From positions 111,390 to 175,389 of the forward strand of contig NZ_RHNZ01000007.1 in NCBI RefSeq assembly GCF_003946395.1: a DNA stretch of 64,000 nucleotides. The letters are read 5' to 3'. Of this stretch, positions 1 to 8,569 are shown one piece after another; the first letter of the stretch is position 1; each line of letters opens with the position of its first letter. The notes under the pieces were generated by a model, which was not told where the DNA came from, ran no database searches, and saw only the letters and a program-made list of their open reading frames with translations. The DNA is from Levilactobacillus fuyuanensis (GTDB lineage Bacteria > Bacillota > Bacilli > Lactobacillales > Lactobacillaceae). The position numbers and the translations under genes were made by a program.

Positions 1-258
1 CCAAAGGCCGTTCACGCCGACTACGACTTCACCAAGGACCTGGACATCAACTTGTACGACATGCACGAAGGCTCTACCTCCGTTGCCGTCGTCGACCAAA
101 AGGGTCAGGATGCTGGTAAAGTCACAGTTGACCGCAGTGGTAACCAATTGACCGTCACCACTACTGGTTTGACTGGTTCTGCCACCATCTACGTCCACGA
201 GAATGGGAAAGTTACTAAGGCTGCCTTAAACGGTACCGAAGCAACGATTACCCTGTAA
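1..258 (+). CDS. C-terminal fragment of a carbohydrate-active enzyme, possibly GH31
   Basis: Open reading frame runs in from the left edge in frame 1 and stops at 256-258, so only the last 85 residues are present. The fragment alternates short beta-strand-like stretches with Gly/Asn turns and has no catalytic motif. The pattern of a DYDF...INLY segment followed by a small beta domain resembles the C-terminal beta-sandwich of GH31 alpha-glucosidases/alpha-xylosidases, but this is a family impression only. It is followed at once by a strong terminator, so it is the last gene of its transcript. It could equally be the tail of another glycosidase. Confidence 0.5.
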   Translation, partial: PKAVHADYDFTKDLDINLYDMHEGSTSVAVVDQKGQDAGKVTVDRSGNQLTVTTTGLTGSATIYVHENGKVTKAALNGTEATITL

Positions 259-283
259 TCATCGACTTTAAGCTTTAATTATG

Positions 284-321
284 AAGCGTCATTGCCAATT
301 CAATTGGTAATGGCGCTTTTT
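284..321 (+). terminator. Rho-independent terminator after the edge gene
   Basis: A near-perfect 17-bp inverted repeat (AAGCGTCATTGCCAATT and its partner) ends in a T-run. Its right half overlaps the stop codon of the convergent exonuclease-like gene, so it may serve both strands. Confidence 0.8.
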
Positions 322-1583
322 GTCTGCCGTTTTACAGCCCGCCAGACGGTACTGGTGCTGACACCAAATCGCTGGGCAATCTCCCGATAGGTCTTGCCAC
401 TCGTTCGTAGTTGGCAGAACGTTGCGGGCGTAGGCACCAACATCTGCGGCTGCGAAGGTTTCAGCTGCTGACCGTCTAGCTGAGGCTGCTCTCCCGTGAT
501 CTTCTCTACCGGTTCTACCCGGATACCTGCCTGGGGACGTGTCAAAACTAGAGGCTCCGTTTGTTGAATCTTAGCCAAGGCATTGACCACGCAATGCGTG
601 GTTTGCGCATCCCAGAGTGCATTGTGCTGGTGCGGATTGAAGATATTCAGGAGTCCTGCCACGCCATTCAATGGCAAATAGTGATGCGTGTCCTTCTTCC
701 GATGGTTACTGCGATTAATGACCTGATTCGTGTAAATACTACCGTCAAACACCGCTAGTTTCGCTCCTAGTAGTTCCTGTTCCGATGTGGAGAACGCGTC
801 AAAGTTAACAGCCAGTGTGTGCTGGAGCAAGCGAAGGTCATTACTCTTGTCCCAAAAGACTAGGGGTAATCGCCGGGCTAGAACTTCGTGGATAAAGGTC
901 TTCAACACGGTCACCGGGTCCGTCTGTAACTCATACGCAACCAAGGTTAACTTTGTCTCCTTGAGCCCTCGCAGTTTAATCTCAGCTGAAAAATTAGGAT
1001 TGTCCAAGTAGTGATTGAAAAATAGATCTAATGCCTGATTCCCCGCATATCCCAGTACTGCCAACTGAAAGATCCCCGCTTTTTCACCATAAACTGTGGT
1101 CCGACGTTGCACGATACTATCTCCCTGCCGTTGAGTCTCAAAAAGAACACCAAATTCACAGTCGATCACCGCGTATTTTTCTGGAATCTCGGTGAGCGTT
1201 TCAATCGTCGGAAAGACTGCCGCCAATTGCGCCTTAAATGCATCAGTTATCGGCTGAGCAGTCGTCACGGGCAGGCTGTAGCCATTCGCCTTTAGTAATG
1301 CCGTCACACTCAAAGTCTCTGCGTCAGTATCATAATTGACAATCTTCTTAGCGCCCAGCGTGAGTGAATGCCCTGAAGTCGACGCAATCACAAACCGCTG
1401 GTGTTCGTCGATTGTAATCTGCGTGATTTCTCCCCAGCTAGCGTAATTCTTCGCCACCAGTAACTGCCCAGACTGATCGACCTGACAAATGGGATAATCG
1501 ACGATATAGACAAAGTGATTCTCCTGCGGGAGCTTATCCAGCGCCCGCCGTTCCGCGAAAACAATCCTAGCCGTCACCATCAT
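300..1583 (-). CDS. DEDDh exonuclease-like protein with C-terminal helix-turn-helix
   Basis: This 427-residue protein has three parts. Residues 1 to about 130 are unrecognised. Residues about 137-345 carry the three motifs of a DEDDh 3'-5' exonuclease: Exo I as D141-C-E143, Exo II around D245/D249 in a WDKSNDLRLL stretch, and Exo III as H320-N-A-L-W-D325, the HxAxxD form. Residues about 385-420 form a resolvase-type helix-turn-helix (YREIAQRFGVSTSTVWRAV). The start is ATGATG behind a GGGGG run. The arrangement suggests a nuclease that is itself DNA-tethered, or a regulator built on a nuclease fold. It is a single gene between two terminators, with no defence partners nearby. Catalytic residues appear intact; the substrate is unknown. 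Confidence 0.7.
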   Translation of the reverse strand: MMVTARIVFAERRALDKLPQENHFVYIVDYPICQVDQSGQLLVAKNYASWGEITQITIDEHQRFVIASTSGHSLTLGAKKIVNYDTDAETLSVTALLKANGYSLPVTTAQPITDAFKAQLAAVFPTIETLTEIPEKYAVIDCEFGVLFETQRQGDSIVQRRTTVYGEKAGIFQLAVLGYAGNQALDLFFNHYLDNPNFSAEIKLRGLKETKLTLVAYELQTDPVTVLKTFIHEVLARRLPLVFWDKSNDLRLLQHTLAVNFDAFSTSEQELLGAKLAVFDGSIYTNQVINRSNHRKKDTHHYLPLNGVAGLLNIFNPHQHNALWDAQTTHCVVNALAKIQQTEPLVLTRPQAGIRVEPVEKITGEQPQLDGQQLKPSQPQMLVPTPATFCQLRTSGKTYREIAQRFGVSTSTVWRAVKRQTKSAITN

Positions 1584-1702
1584 CCCCCGTTTCAGAATTT
1601 TGATTATTTCCAGCTTACCGGATTATTTTCTCAAAAGCCACTGATATGCTTTATAAAATTAATTATTAAAGCTATTGCATAAATTAATATATAACTGGAC
1701 GC

Positions 1703-1732
1703 AAAAAGGTCCAGGGTGACTGCCCCTGAACC
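1703..1732 (-). terminator. Terminator of the serine hydrolase gene
   Basis: Read on the minus strand, GGTTCAGGGG pairs with CCCTGGACC and is followed by TTTTTG. It lies about 12 bases after the stop codon of the upstream hydrolase gene. Confidence 0.75.
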
Positions 1733-1744
1733 CTCATACAGCTA

Positions 1745-2563
1745 TTAACGATGATTCTCTAGATACTTCACAGTGTCGCGACCTAACCGATTCATTGCGC
1801 GATACTGTTGTGCCTGGTTACCCTGCTGAGCCATGACAACAATGGTATAGGTACCGTGTTTCGTCCTAAAGAGACTCGCGTCATTCTGCACCCCTTTGGC
1901 CGGAAATTCACCAGTCTTGTTGTAGACCGCCGCATGCTTCACCAATTTTGGCAATTTCGAGTGATTCTTGCAATGGTGGAGTAGGGTCATCATCTTATTA
2001 TCATAGGTCTTCCCCAATAATTTATGCTGACTGACCAACGTTAAAAAGCGCGTAAGATCATTGACCGACGTGTAATTGTCATGCCCTCGCTGCAAGGCCC
2101 GTGTATCCATCATATAGCGACGCAGATGGGAATGCTTAAAGCCATAGGTCTTCATTGTCTGATTGACGCACTTAAAGCCCCCCAGTCGATGAATCAAGCG
2201 ATTGGTCGCGGCATTATCTGAGTTGTGAATCATCCGTCCCAGATCCGCCTTGACCGCCTTCGTCAGCTTTAAATGGTGGGCCTGCACCCGCTGAAACACC
2301 GTCAGCATGACGTAAACTTTAATCGTACTGGCCGACCGCTGCCCCTGAATCTTTTTATTTCCCGTTGTCACCGCTAGTGGCCGTTGTCCGAGCCGCGTGA
2401 CCTTGACGGACCACCGCCCATGAACCGGTCGCATGTCACGTTTGATTACCTTCTTAATCGCCACCTGCTCGTGACCGGCCGTCGTCGCTTGTGCAGTCGT
2501 CACTACCCCACTAAATACTCCGCAACCCACCACTACCGCCAACATCATTTTCCAATATTGCAT
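1745..2563 (-). CDS. Secreted class A beta-lactamase-like serine hydrolase
   Basis: The 272-residue protein begins with a signal peptide (hydrophobic 7-24, then AQA/TT). It carries the three signatures of the penicillin-recognising serine hydrolase fold: S79-T-I-K82 (SxxK, nucleophile), S115-D116-N117 (SDN) and K216-T217-G218 (KTG). The class A Glu166 loop motif (ExxLN) is not obvious, so it is unlikely to be an efficient deacylating beta-lactamase; a D,D-peptidase or muropeptide-binding role is as likely. The start has an AGGCGG site. It is monocistronic, with its own terminator, and lies next to two other secreted proteins, which hints at a cell-surface locus. Confidence 0.75.
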   Translation of the reverse strand: MQYWKMMLAVVVGCGVFSGVVTTAQATTAGHEQVAIKKVIKRDMRPVHGRWSVKVTRLGQRPLAVTTGNKKIQGQRSASTIKVYVMLTVFQRVQAHHLKLTKAVKADLGRMIHNSDNAATNRLIHRLGGFKCVNQTMKTYGFKHSHLRRYMMDTRALQRGHDNYTSVNDLTRFLTLVSQHKLLGKTYDNKMMTLLHHCKNHSKLPKLVKHAAVYNKTGEFPAKGVQNDASLFRTKHGTYTIVVMAQQGNQAQQYRAMNRLGRDTVKYLENHR

Positions 2564-2631
2564 ATGTACCGCCTCATTAACTATTAATTACGTCATATTT
2601 TACGCCTAACCCGAAGAAAGAAATAGCCCAC

Positions 2632-2683
2632 AAAAAATCGTCCTCCGTGAGACCAGTCTTTCCGACTGAATCTCATGGAGGAC
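2632..2683 (-). terminator. Terminator of the first secreted paralogue
   Basis: On the minus strand a long stem (GTCCTCC plus TGAGA paired with TCTCA plus GGAGGAC) is followed by six Ts. Confidence 0.85.
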
Positions 2684-2715
2684 ACTACTAGCTATTCATT
2701 TTAGCTTTTCAAAAT

Positions 2716-3816
2716 TTACCAATCCAATGCATTCCCCGCCAAAACTTCCGGTTGGTGGTTGCTCAGCAGGTAAGCTTGCCCATTTCCGCCAAAGCTCAAG
2801 CCCTCAAATTCGCGCTTAGAGGCAAAATGTGTCCACTTCACATCCTGATCGGTCAAGTGACCACGACCAGCCAGCTTAGCCACTGGCAGGCTGGCAATTG
2901 ACTCGTCGGCCACCAGATACAGGCGATCATTGTTGGGATTGAATGCCATGCTCTGGACACAGGTCCCAGGTCCATGCTTCAGGACCTGACTGGTCAATCG
3001 GAAATCAACGTGATGCCGCCCGACGCGCCCCTGGTAAATGTAGACGTCCGTGGGATTTGGCCGAGTCCAAAAGTAGGCGCGTCCTCGATGATCAAACGCT
3101 AACACGTGGCCGCCGGGAACCGCGAAGTCCCCCGCCCGCAAGCGGAAACGAATCCGATGGACTGGCGCCAACGTGCTGGCACTCAACTGCTGGAGGTAGC
3201 CATATTGACTAACGGGTACCCGCGGCGCCGATTCACGGTCGCACCACATGTAAAGCTGATGGGTCTTCCAATCATACGCCAACGATTGGCCATGACCGGT
3301 CACGAAGGCTGGCCCCACCTTAATTGCCGTACGTATTTGCTTTTCCTTCGCCGACAGGTTAGCCGCAATCGTGTAGACCCGCTGAATCTGCTGTGGTGTT
3401 GCCTTTAGGCTAGCCAACCGACTCATATTAAACCGAACGATACGACCACGGTTGTGCCAAGCCGTCGGACAGTAGACAACGTAAAGATAATGCCCCACCA
3501 CGGCCATACTCTGTGGATCACCCCAGGCTTCCCCCTGGTAGCCTGGCGTGGGTAGCAGGTATTTCGTGGTAAAAGTCACTGCCGATCCCTGATCACTGGC
3601 AATCGTGTTGGTGCCGTGAAGGTTGGCGGCCTGCGCATAACTGCTGGGTACCGGGACAAAATGAACCTGACTGTCATCGAGTGGACGTAACTTAGCCGGT
3701 GTCGCCAACGCTGCCGCGCGTTGATCCACGGTGGTCATGGCGTGGGCCGGCACCGTTGCTGAGACGCCCCAGATAAGACTTACGAGTAATGCTCCCCATA
3801 AATGAATTTTTCGCAT
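2716..3816 (-). CDS. Secreted protein of unknown function, paralogue 1
   Basis: 366 residues with a Sec signal peptide (MRKIHLW... to AHA at about 26). The mature part is rich in aromatic, Gly and His residues, with repeated strand-turn units such as WGDPQSM, YLYVVYCPTAWHNRGRIVR, GHGQSLAYDW, MWCDRE, AFNPNNDRLYLV and REFEGLSFGGNGQAYLL. This is the look of a beta-propeller. It is the same length as the next gene's product and clearly homologous along its whole length, so the pair arose by tandem duplication. No anchoring motif (LPxTG, lipobox) is visible, so it is probably released or held non-covalently. Function is not recognised. Confidence 0.75.
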   Translation of the reverse strand: MRKIHLWGALLVSLIWGVSATVPAHAMTTVDQRAAALATPAKLRPLDDSQVHFVPVPSSYAQAANLHGTNTIASDQGSAVTFTTKYLLPTPGYQGEAWGDPQSMAVVGHYLYVVYCPTAWHNRGRIVRFNMSRLASLKATPQQIQRVYTIAANLSAKEKQIRTAIKVGPAFVTGHGQSLAYDWKTHQLYMWCDRESAPRVPVSQYGYLQQLSASTLAPVHRIRFRLRAGDFAVPGGHVLAFDHRGRAYFWTRPNPTDVYIYQGRVGRHHVDFRLTSQVLKHGPGTCVQSMAFNPNNDRLYLVADESIASLPVAKLAGRGHLTDQDVKWTHFASKREFEGLSFGGNGQAYLLSNHQPEVLAGNALDW

Positions 3817-3908
3817 AATCCATTACCCCCCAATCTTTCCAGCCAGTATAAGTCGACTAGGAAAAACTGGGGGCTCAAACCATTTTTATTACTCACTCAA
3901 CTTACTAG

Positions 3909-5009
3909 CTACCAATTGGAACGGTTACCGGTTAGAATCTCAGGGTTATGGTTGGTGAGCAGATAGGCCTGGCCATTGTGCGCAAACGCCAGGCCCTCAA
4001 ACTCCCGCCGCGAAGAGAATTTATTCCAGGTCACATTGTGCTTGGTAAGGTGACCCTTGCCATTTAACTTTTTAGCCGGTAACTTAGCGATGGAGTCGTC
4101 GGCCACCAGATAGAGCTGGCCCGTGCGCGGATTATACCCCATACTCTGGACCCGCGTCCCAGGACCGTGTTGCAAGACCTGACGGGTCAACCGAAACTTC
4201 ACATGACGACTCGAGACCCGCCCCTTATAAATATAAACATGATGCGTAGTCGGCCGCGTCCAGAAGTAGGCATTCCCGTATTTATCAAACGTTAAGACGT
4301 GGCCGCCCGCCACCGCGAAGTGCCCGTGCTTCAACCGGAACCGCACCTGGTGAACGGGCTTCAGCTGGCTACCACTAATCTGACTAATGTAACCATCCTT
4401 ATTGGCCGGCACCCGGGGCGCCTTTTCCTTGTCACACCACATATAGAGCTGATGATCGTGCCAGTTATAGGCCAAGGACTGCCCGTGTCCCGTTACAAAT
4501 GCTGGACCAACCTTGATGGCGTGTCGAATGGCACGTGATTGACCTGTCCCCGACTGATAGGTTCGCTGGACTTGCTGCGGCGTCACGTGAAGCTTCTGTA
4601 AAACCGACACGTCATACCGGACAATACGGCCACGATTATGCCAAGCTGTTGGGCAATACACCACGTAAAGATAGCGACCAGTTGCCGCGACACTCTGCGG
4701 ATTACCCCAAGCCTGATGACGATAGCCAGGATACGGCAACAGATAACGCGTCTTAAAGGTGATGCTGGCCCCCCGCGCTTGCCTGATCACATTTCCACGA
4801 TGGAGGTTGGGGGCATGTCGATAGCTCTTAGGCACCTTCACATAATGCACGGCACTATCATTAATGGCTCGGAGTCGACCGACGCTTAACGCGCTAGAGT
4901 GCTGATGAACGACGTGATAGGCCGCTGCGGAAGTGCTTGGTAATAAGCCCAACGCCCCTAAGAAAAGACCAATGACAAAGAACAAAGTAATATGTTTCCA
5001 ATTAAGCAT
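3909..5009 (-). CDS. Secreted protein of unknown function, paralogue 2
   Basis: I choose the ATG at 5009, not the upstream in-frame start at 5051, because it gives MLNWKHITLFF with a typical signal peptide and makes the product exactly 366 residues, the length of its downstream paralogue. A purine-rich AAAAGAG lies in front. The two proteins share blocks such as YCPTAWHNRGRIVR, VGPAFVTGHGQSLAY, MWCD and RREFEGL. The mature part is more basic (many His, Lys, Arg) than paralogue 1. It is likely a beta-propeller-like extracellular protein; ligand unknown. There is no clear terminator between the two, so they may be co-transcribed. Confidence 0.75.
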   Translation of the reverse strand: MLNWKHITLFFVIGLFLGALGLLPSTSAAAYHVVHQHSSALSVGRLRAINDSAVHYVKVPKSYRHAPNLHRGNVIRQARGASITFKTRYLLPYPGYRHQAWGNPQSVAATGRYLYVVYCPTAWHNRGRIVRYDVSVLQKLHVTPQQVQRTYQSGTGQSRAIRHAIKVGPAFVTGHGQSLAYNWHDHQLYMWCDKEKAPRVPANKDGYISQISGSQLKPVHQVRFRLKHGHFAVAGGHVLTFDKYGNAYFWTRPTTHHVYIYKGRVSSRHVKFRLTRQVLQHGPGTRVQSMGYNPRTGQLYLVADDSIAKLPAKKLNGKGHLTKHNVTWNKFSSRREFEGLAFAHNGQAYLLTNHNPEILTGNRSNW

Positions 5010-5100
5010 AAAAATCTCTTTTCCCCAAAATAAGACTTCAAAAACAATCAACCACCTTAAGTATAAGCCGTTCTCCCCCAGAATTTCAGTATTTACCCCG

Positions 5101-5134
5101 AAAAAAACACGTGCCCATCTAAAATGGTCACGTG
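5101..5134 (-). terminator. luxS terminator
   Basis: On the minus strand CACGTGACCAT pairs with ATGGGCACGTG with a short A/T loop and is followed by seven Ts. Confidence 0.85.
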
Positions 5135-5159
5135 CCTGTCAATATCAAACTTAGTTAAC

Positions 5160-5633
5160 CTAAATAACTTCGCGCTTGAATGGGTCCTTAGAAATCCCCT
5201 TGTCGAGGATATCCTTGCTCCATTCCTTAGCGGAGAAGAGGCTGTGGTCGCGGTAGTTCCCACAACTGTATTTGTCAGTCCCTTGAACATCCTTCCATTC
5301 CGTATCAAATGCGATTCGGTGAAGGGCAGCCTTCAAAGCCTTGGCAACTTCTTCGGTGGATTGTTCACCCCAGGTAATCAAGTGGAACCCAGTCCGGCAA
5401 CCGAATGGTGAACAGTCAATGACGCCGTCCATTTCGTCGCGGAGGTAGCCCGCTAACAAGTGTTCAATCGTATGTAACCCGGCCGTCGGAATTGCATTGG
5501 TGTTGGGTTGAACTAACCGTAAATCAAAATTCGAGATAACGTCACCCTTCGTCCCCGTTTCACGGGTAATCAAACGAACGTAAGGTGCTTTAACAGCGGT
5601 GTGATCTAACGTAAAACTTTCAACTTTTGCCAT
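5160..5633 (-). CDS. luxS: S-ribosylhomocysteine lyase
   Basis: 157 residues, the normal LuxS length. It shows the metal-binding HTIEH motif (H54, H58), the catalytic cysteine in PFGCRTGF and a late cysteine (DKYSCGN) expected to complete the Fe/Zn site. The enzyme cleaves S-ribosylhomocysteine to homocysteine and DPD, the precursor of autoinducer-2, in the activated methyl cycle. The start has an AAGGGAG site 11 bases upstream. It is a single-gene unit with its own terminator; no pfs or methionine gene is next to it. An A-family repeat occupies the upstream intergenic region. Confidence 0.97.
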   Translation of the reverse strand: MAKVESFTLDHTAVKAPYVRLITRETGTKGDVISNFDLRLVQPNTNAIPTAGLHTIEHLLAGYLRDEMDGVIDCSPFGCRTGFHLITWGEQSTEEVAKALKAALHRIAFDTEWKDVQGTDKYSCGNYRDHSLFSAKEWSKDILDKGISKDPFKREVI

Positions 5634-5714
5634 TATTGTGCCAACTCCCTTGTTAAAAATATGTGTACTTCCTTACTGTACACCAACCGCCCCGACAGTT
5701 GCTACTAATTTACT

Positions 5715-5932
5715 AATAACAAAACTTGTCGCCTGCGGCTGTCAGAAATTCCGCCTGCTGTGGGGACCGGTCCAAGCCTGAGGAGCGGTCTTGAACCTCG
5801 ACTTGAAGCCGTCAAAATTCAGACGGCTCCAAGCTCGTCCCATGACCTAACCTGACCAAAACCGTCAGCTAAGGTCATCGTCACGGCTGGCTACATTTCC
5901 GACCTCCTCCGGCTTAGATAACTTTCATTATT
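5715..5932 (+). repeat. Structured intergenic repeat, family A copy 1
   Basis: The core (about 5728-5915) starts GTCGCCTGCGGCTGTCAG and ends CCTCCTCCGGCTTAG. The two ends are imperfect inverted repeats, and internal hairpins lie between them. It closely matches the copy at 44.7 kb over its full length (shared blocks ACCGGTCCAAGCCTGA, CTCGACTTGAAGCCG, GTCAGCTAAGGTCATCG). Weak outer arms (AATAAC... left, ...GTTATT-like right) extend the stem. It fills the divergent region between luxS and the LCP gene. No coding potential. Confidence 0.8.
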
Positions 5933-6174
5933 GAAAAGCTGCCTGTATTCTCCCAGTACCACTAACATTCGCGAAATAACATCGCTCAAAGAAGCTCTCC
6001 TATCATCACACTCTCTGCTTTTTCTCACCCCGTAGCACCACACCCTGATTAAGTTTCCCTTTCAGTTTTCTAAAGTTACCTAAGAAAATATCAAAACTGG
6101 GCGTTCCCTTCGCCATCGTTGCCAAACCTAGCTATACTGGGTTGCGGATTAAGAGATTCAGGGGAGGAATCATC

Positions 6175-7173
6175 ATGGAAAATACACCTTTACCACCACG
6201 TCGTCGGACCTTCACGTCTCGTCACCATCGCTTACGACGGTGGCTACTAGCACTTTGTAGCCTCCTGGCCTTCGGTGGCGGCATCTATGGCTGGCGCGCT
6301 TGGCACGCGGCTCAAGCCACCTTTTCGCAGACCTACCGTGCCGATGGTCTCAAACCAACGAATACCGCTCTGACCAGCGGCAAACCCTTTGCCATCTTGC
6401 TGTTGGGCACCGATACCGGCGCTCTGGGACGGCATGACGTGGGTCGGACCGACACTATGATTGTCGCGACCATCAATCCTAAAAAGCAGACAGCCAAACT
6501 GACCAGCATCCCCCGCGACACCCTGGTCGATATCTACGGGAGTCAACAGGATGAGGAAAAAATCAACGCCGCCTATCCCCTCTATGGCGCCAAGACGACT
6601 ATCAAAACTGTGGAGCACCTCGTCAATATTCCCATCAGCTATTACGTCCTGCTGAACATGGGTGGCCTGAAGAAAATGATTAACGCAGTCGGTGGTGTCA
6701 CCGTCGATCCCCTACTGACCTTTCACTACGAGCAGGCTAACGTGGTCAAGGGTCATAAGATTCATCTGAATGGTGCCAGCGCCCTCGCCTACTCACGGAT
6801 GCGTGACCAGGACCCTCTTGGTGACTACGGTCGCCAGGCCCGGCAACGGCAGATCATTAAGGCCTTGGTCCTCAAGGAAGCCAGTATCAGCTCATTGACC
6901 CGCTACCAGTCTGTCCTAGACTCACTGAGCAGCAATCTCCAAACCAATCTGACCTTCAACGACCTCATGTGGCTCCGAGCCAAGGACGGTCACACTAGCC
7001 GACACATCAAATCCCAAACGCTTCAGGGCGAAAACGCCACACTCAACGGTATCGATTACCAGATTGCCCCGCAGAGTGAGGTCGCTAAGGTCTCAACGAA
7101 CTTGCGACGGGCGTTAGACCTACCCGCAACCACCAGCTTTCAAACGGACGCTCTTGATCCGCTTGGATTCTAA
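6175..7173 (+). CDS. LytR-CpsA-Psr (LCP) family cell-wall glycopolymer ligase
   Basis: The ATG at 6175 follows GGGGAGGA at ideal spacing and gives a 332-residue protein; an upstream in-frame GTG at 6142 lacks a site. A short basic cytoplasmic tail is followed by one membrane segment (about 23-43) and an extracellular LCP domain. The conserved phosphate-binding arginines and aspartates are visible in GRTDTM, SIPRDT and SRMRDQDPLGDYGRQARQRQ. LCP enzymes transfer teichoic acids or polysaccharides from undecaprenyl carriers to peptidoglycan. It is monocistronic, with a TATACT -10 at 6133-6138 and a strong terminator. Its polymer cannot be told from sequence. Confidence 0.93.
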   Translation: MENTPLPPRRRTFTSRHHRLRRWLLALCSLLAFGGGIYGWRAWHAAQATFSQTYRADGLKPTNTALTSGKPFAILLLGTDTGALGRHDVGRTDTMIVATINPKKQTAKLTSIPRDTLVDIYGSQQDEEKINAAYPLYGAKTTIKTVEHLVNIPISYYVLLNMGGLKKMINAVGGVTVDPLLTFHYEQANVVKGHKIHLNGASALAYSRMRDQDPLGDYGRQARQRQIIKALVLKEASISSLTRYQSVLDSLSSNLQTNLTFNDLMWLRAKDGHTSRHIKSQTLQGENATLNGIDYQIAPQSEVAKVSTNLRRALDLPATTSFQTDALDPLGF

Positions 7174-7208
7174 AAGCGTACGCCACTCATAACTGATTTC
7201 ATGCATGT

Positions 7209-7258
7209 AAAATACGCTTCTGAAGAGGTTGTCGCCAATTCCTTCAGAAGCGTATTTT
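7209..7258. terminator. Bidirectional terminator between LCP and DUF1129-like genes
   Basis: A perfect 17-bp inverted repeat (AAAATACGCTTCTGAAG and partner) separates two convergent genes. A/T ends on both sides allow it to work in both directions. Confidence 0.9.
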
Positions 7259-7297
7259 CAAATTCTCTTCAATTTTTGAATCCTCACTAAGCGTAGC

Positions 7298-8131
7298 CTA
7301 AGATTCGTCTGACTTTTGTTGTCGAGCCTGCCAGATGCGCCAGCCAATAATCAGCACGCTGGCATCTCCCAGTAAGGTTCCTAGACCAATCAGGAAGTTA
7401 CCAGCACCGGTAACCATTAGTCCAGACGTTGCCGGCATCCGCGCGAGCAAAGCCAGCAGCGTGGTGATCCACAGGCTACCCAAAACAGCAGGCAACCAAG
7501 AGTTGGGATGCTGCCGATTCTGCCACCAAGCCAGACCAGTGATGGCTATGGCGAAGATTAATAGGGTAATACTCCCACCAACCCGCGTCAGGTAGACCAG
7601 GCCGTGCACCGGAACCGTTCGGGCAGCGATGCCCATAGCAGCTAGTAAGCCCACAATAATGACTAACCAGCCAATCAACCGTCCCCGAGCCGTAAACCGT
7701 TGTGTCAGCCAGAGGCCCAGGCCCATCGCGAGGATAAAGAGGCCATACTGCACGGCCACTAACAGCATTTGTAGCGGTACCGCCGGTAGAATCACGGTTG
7801 GTAGAATCGTGCCCAGAGTGAAGACCAGTAGTGGCACCAGGGCATCCCAGGTTTTCCACCACGGACGTTGCTTGACCAACTTGCCCATCGCGATCGCCAC
7901 CGTTGCCGGACCGCCACTAAGATAATCTTCGGCCGATTGCCCATTTTTCTGGGCGGCCAAGATCTCCGTTAAAAGGTCCGCCAAATCCCGTTGAAGTAAC
8001 GTTTCATCCGCCGCATACTTTGATTGTTCCCGTAAATGCCTGACCAGTTGACTCCAGTAGGCCTGATTGACCGTGTTGAGTTGCTCCCGCATCGCGGCAT
8101 TTCGTTTAATAATCGTTGCGATTCGCGCCAC
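7298..8131 (-). CDS. DUF1129-like multi-pass membrane protein
   Basis: A GAAGGGAG site sits 8 bases before the GTG at 8131, which I prefer to the GTG at 8140 that overlaps it. The 277-residue protein has a soluble N-terminal part (about 1-80, rich in Leu, Gln and Asp with a YLSGGP turn) followed by about six hydrophobic segments and a short basic tail. This soluble-helix plus membrane layout fits the DUF1129 proteins common in lactobacilli, whose function is unknown. It lies upstream of a terminator shared with the convergent LCP gene and downstream of the crcB pair. Confidence 0.65.
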   Translation of the reverse strand: MARIATIIKRNAAMREQLNTVNQAYWSQLVRHLREQSKYAADETLLQRDLADLLTEILAAQKNGQSAEDYLSGGPATVAIAMGKLVKQRPWWKTWDALVPLLVFTLGTILPTVILPAVPLQMLLVAVQYGLFILAMGLGLWLTQRFTARGRLIGWLVIIVGLLAAMGIAARTVPVHGLVYLTRVGGSITLLIFAIAITGLAWWQNRQHPNSWLPAVLGSLWITTLLALLARMPATSGLMVTGAGNFLIGLGTLLGDASVLIIGWRIWQARQQKSDES

Positions 8132-8209
8132 GATTGCCACTCCCTTCGAAAAAACATTCTGTTTCCATAATAGGGAAGTTTCCAGTAAAACGCCACTGAT
8201 TTCTACCGT

Positions 8210-8569
8210 TTAGCGGAAATGCAGGCCACACCAGAGCCCACTGGCAGCCAGTAACAGCCCACCACCGACACTCAGGACTAAATACCCTAATGCAGTACCA
8301 AAACGCCGCTGGTCGGCTAACATGACCACCTCATGGCTGAAGGTAGAGAAGGTTGTGAAGCCACCGAGGATGCCGGTTCCCAGTAACACGGTCAGTGGCC
8401 GATCAAATTGCCAGCCGGTCAGACCGCCGAGTAGAAAGCTTCCGAGCCAGTTAATGGCTATGGTCGCTACCGGCCAATGGTTCCCCAGCCACCGCTGAAT
8501 CAACCGCGTTGTGCCGTACCGCCCCAGTGCGCCAATCGCCGCACCGACGCCGGCCACTGCGGCCATCAT
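8210..8569 (-). CDS. crcB: Fluoride channel subunit CrcB/Fluc (second subunit)
   Basis: Started at the ATG at 8569, which overlaps the stop of the upstream crcB as ATGA and has a GGAAG site. A longer frame to 8599 would overlap the partner by 34 bases. The product is 119 residues with four membrane segments and the Fluc signature GTGILGGFTTFSTFSHE. Fluc channels are dual-topology dimers that let fluoride leave the cell. Where two genes occur together the subunits are expected to insert in opposite orientation and form a heterodimer. ATGA coupling would give equal synthesis. Confidence 0.93.
   Translation of the reverse strand: MMAAVAGVGAAIGALGRYGTTRLIQRWLGNHWPVATIAINWLGSFLLGGLTGWQFDRPLTVLLGTGILGGFTTFSTFSHEVVMLADQRRFGTALGYLVLSVGGGLLLAASGLWCGLHFR

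Noticed and set aside
1745..2563. Active class A beta-lactamase giving drug resistance
   Set aside because: SxxK, SDN and KTG are present, but the ExxLN deacylation motif is not apparent, so resistance should not be claimed.
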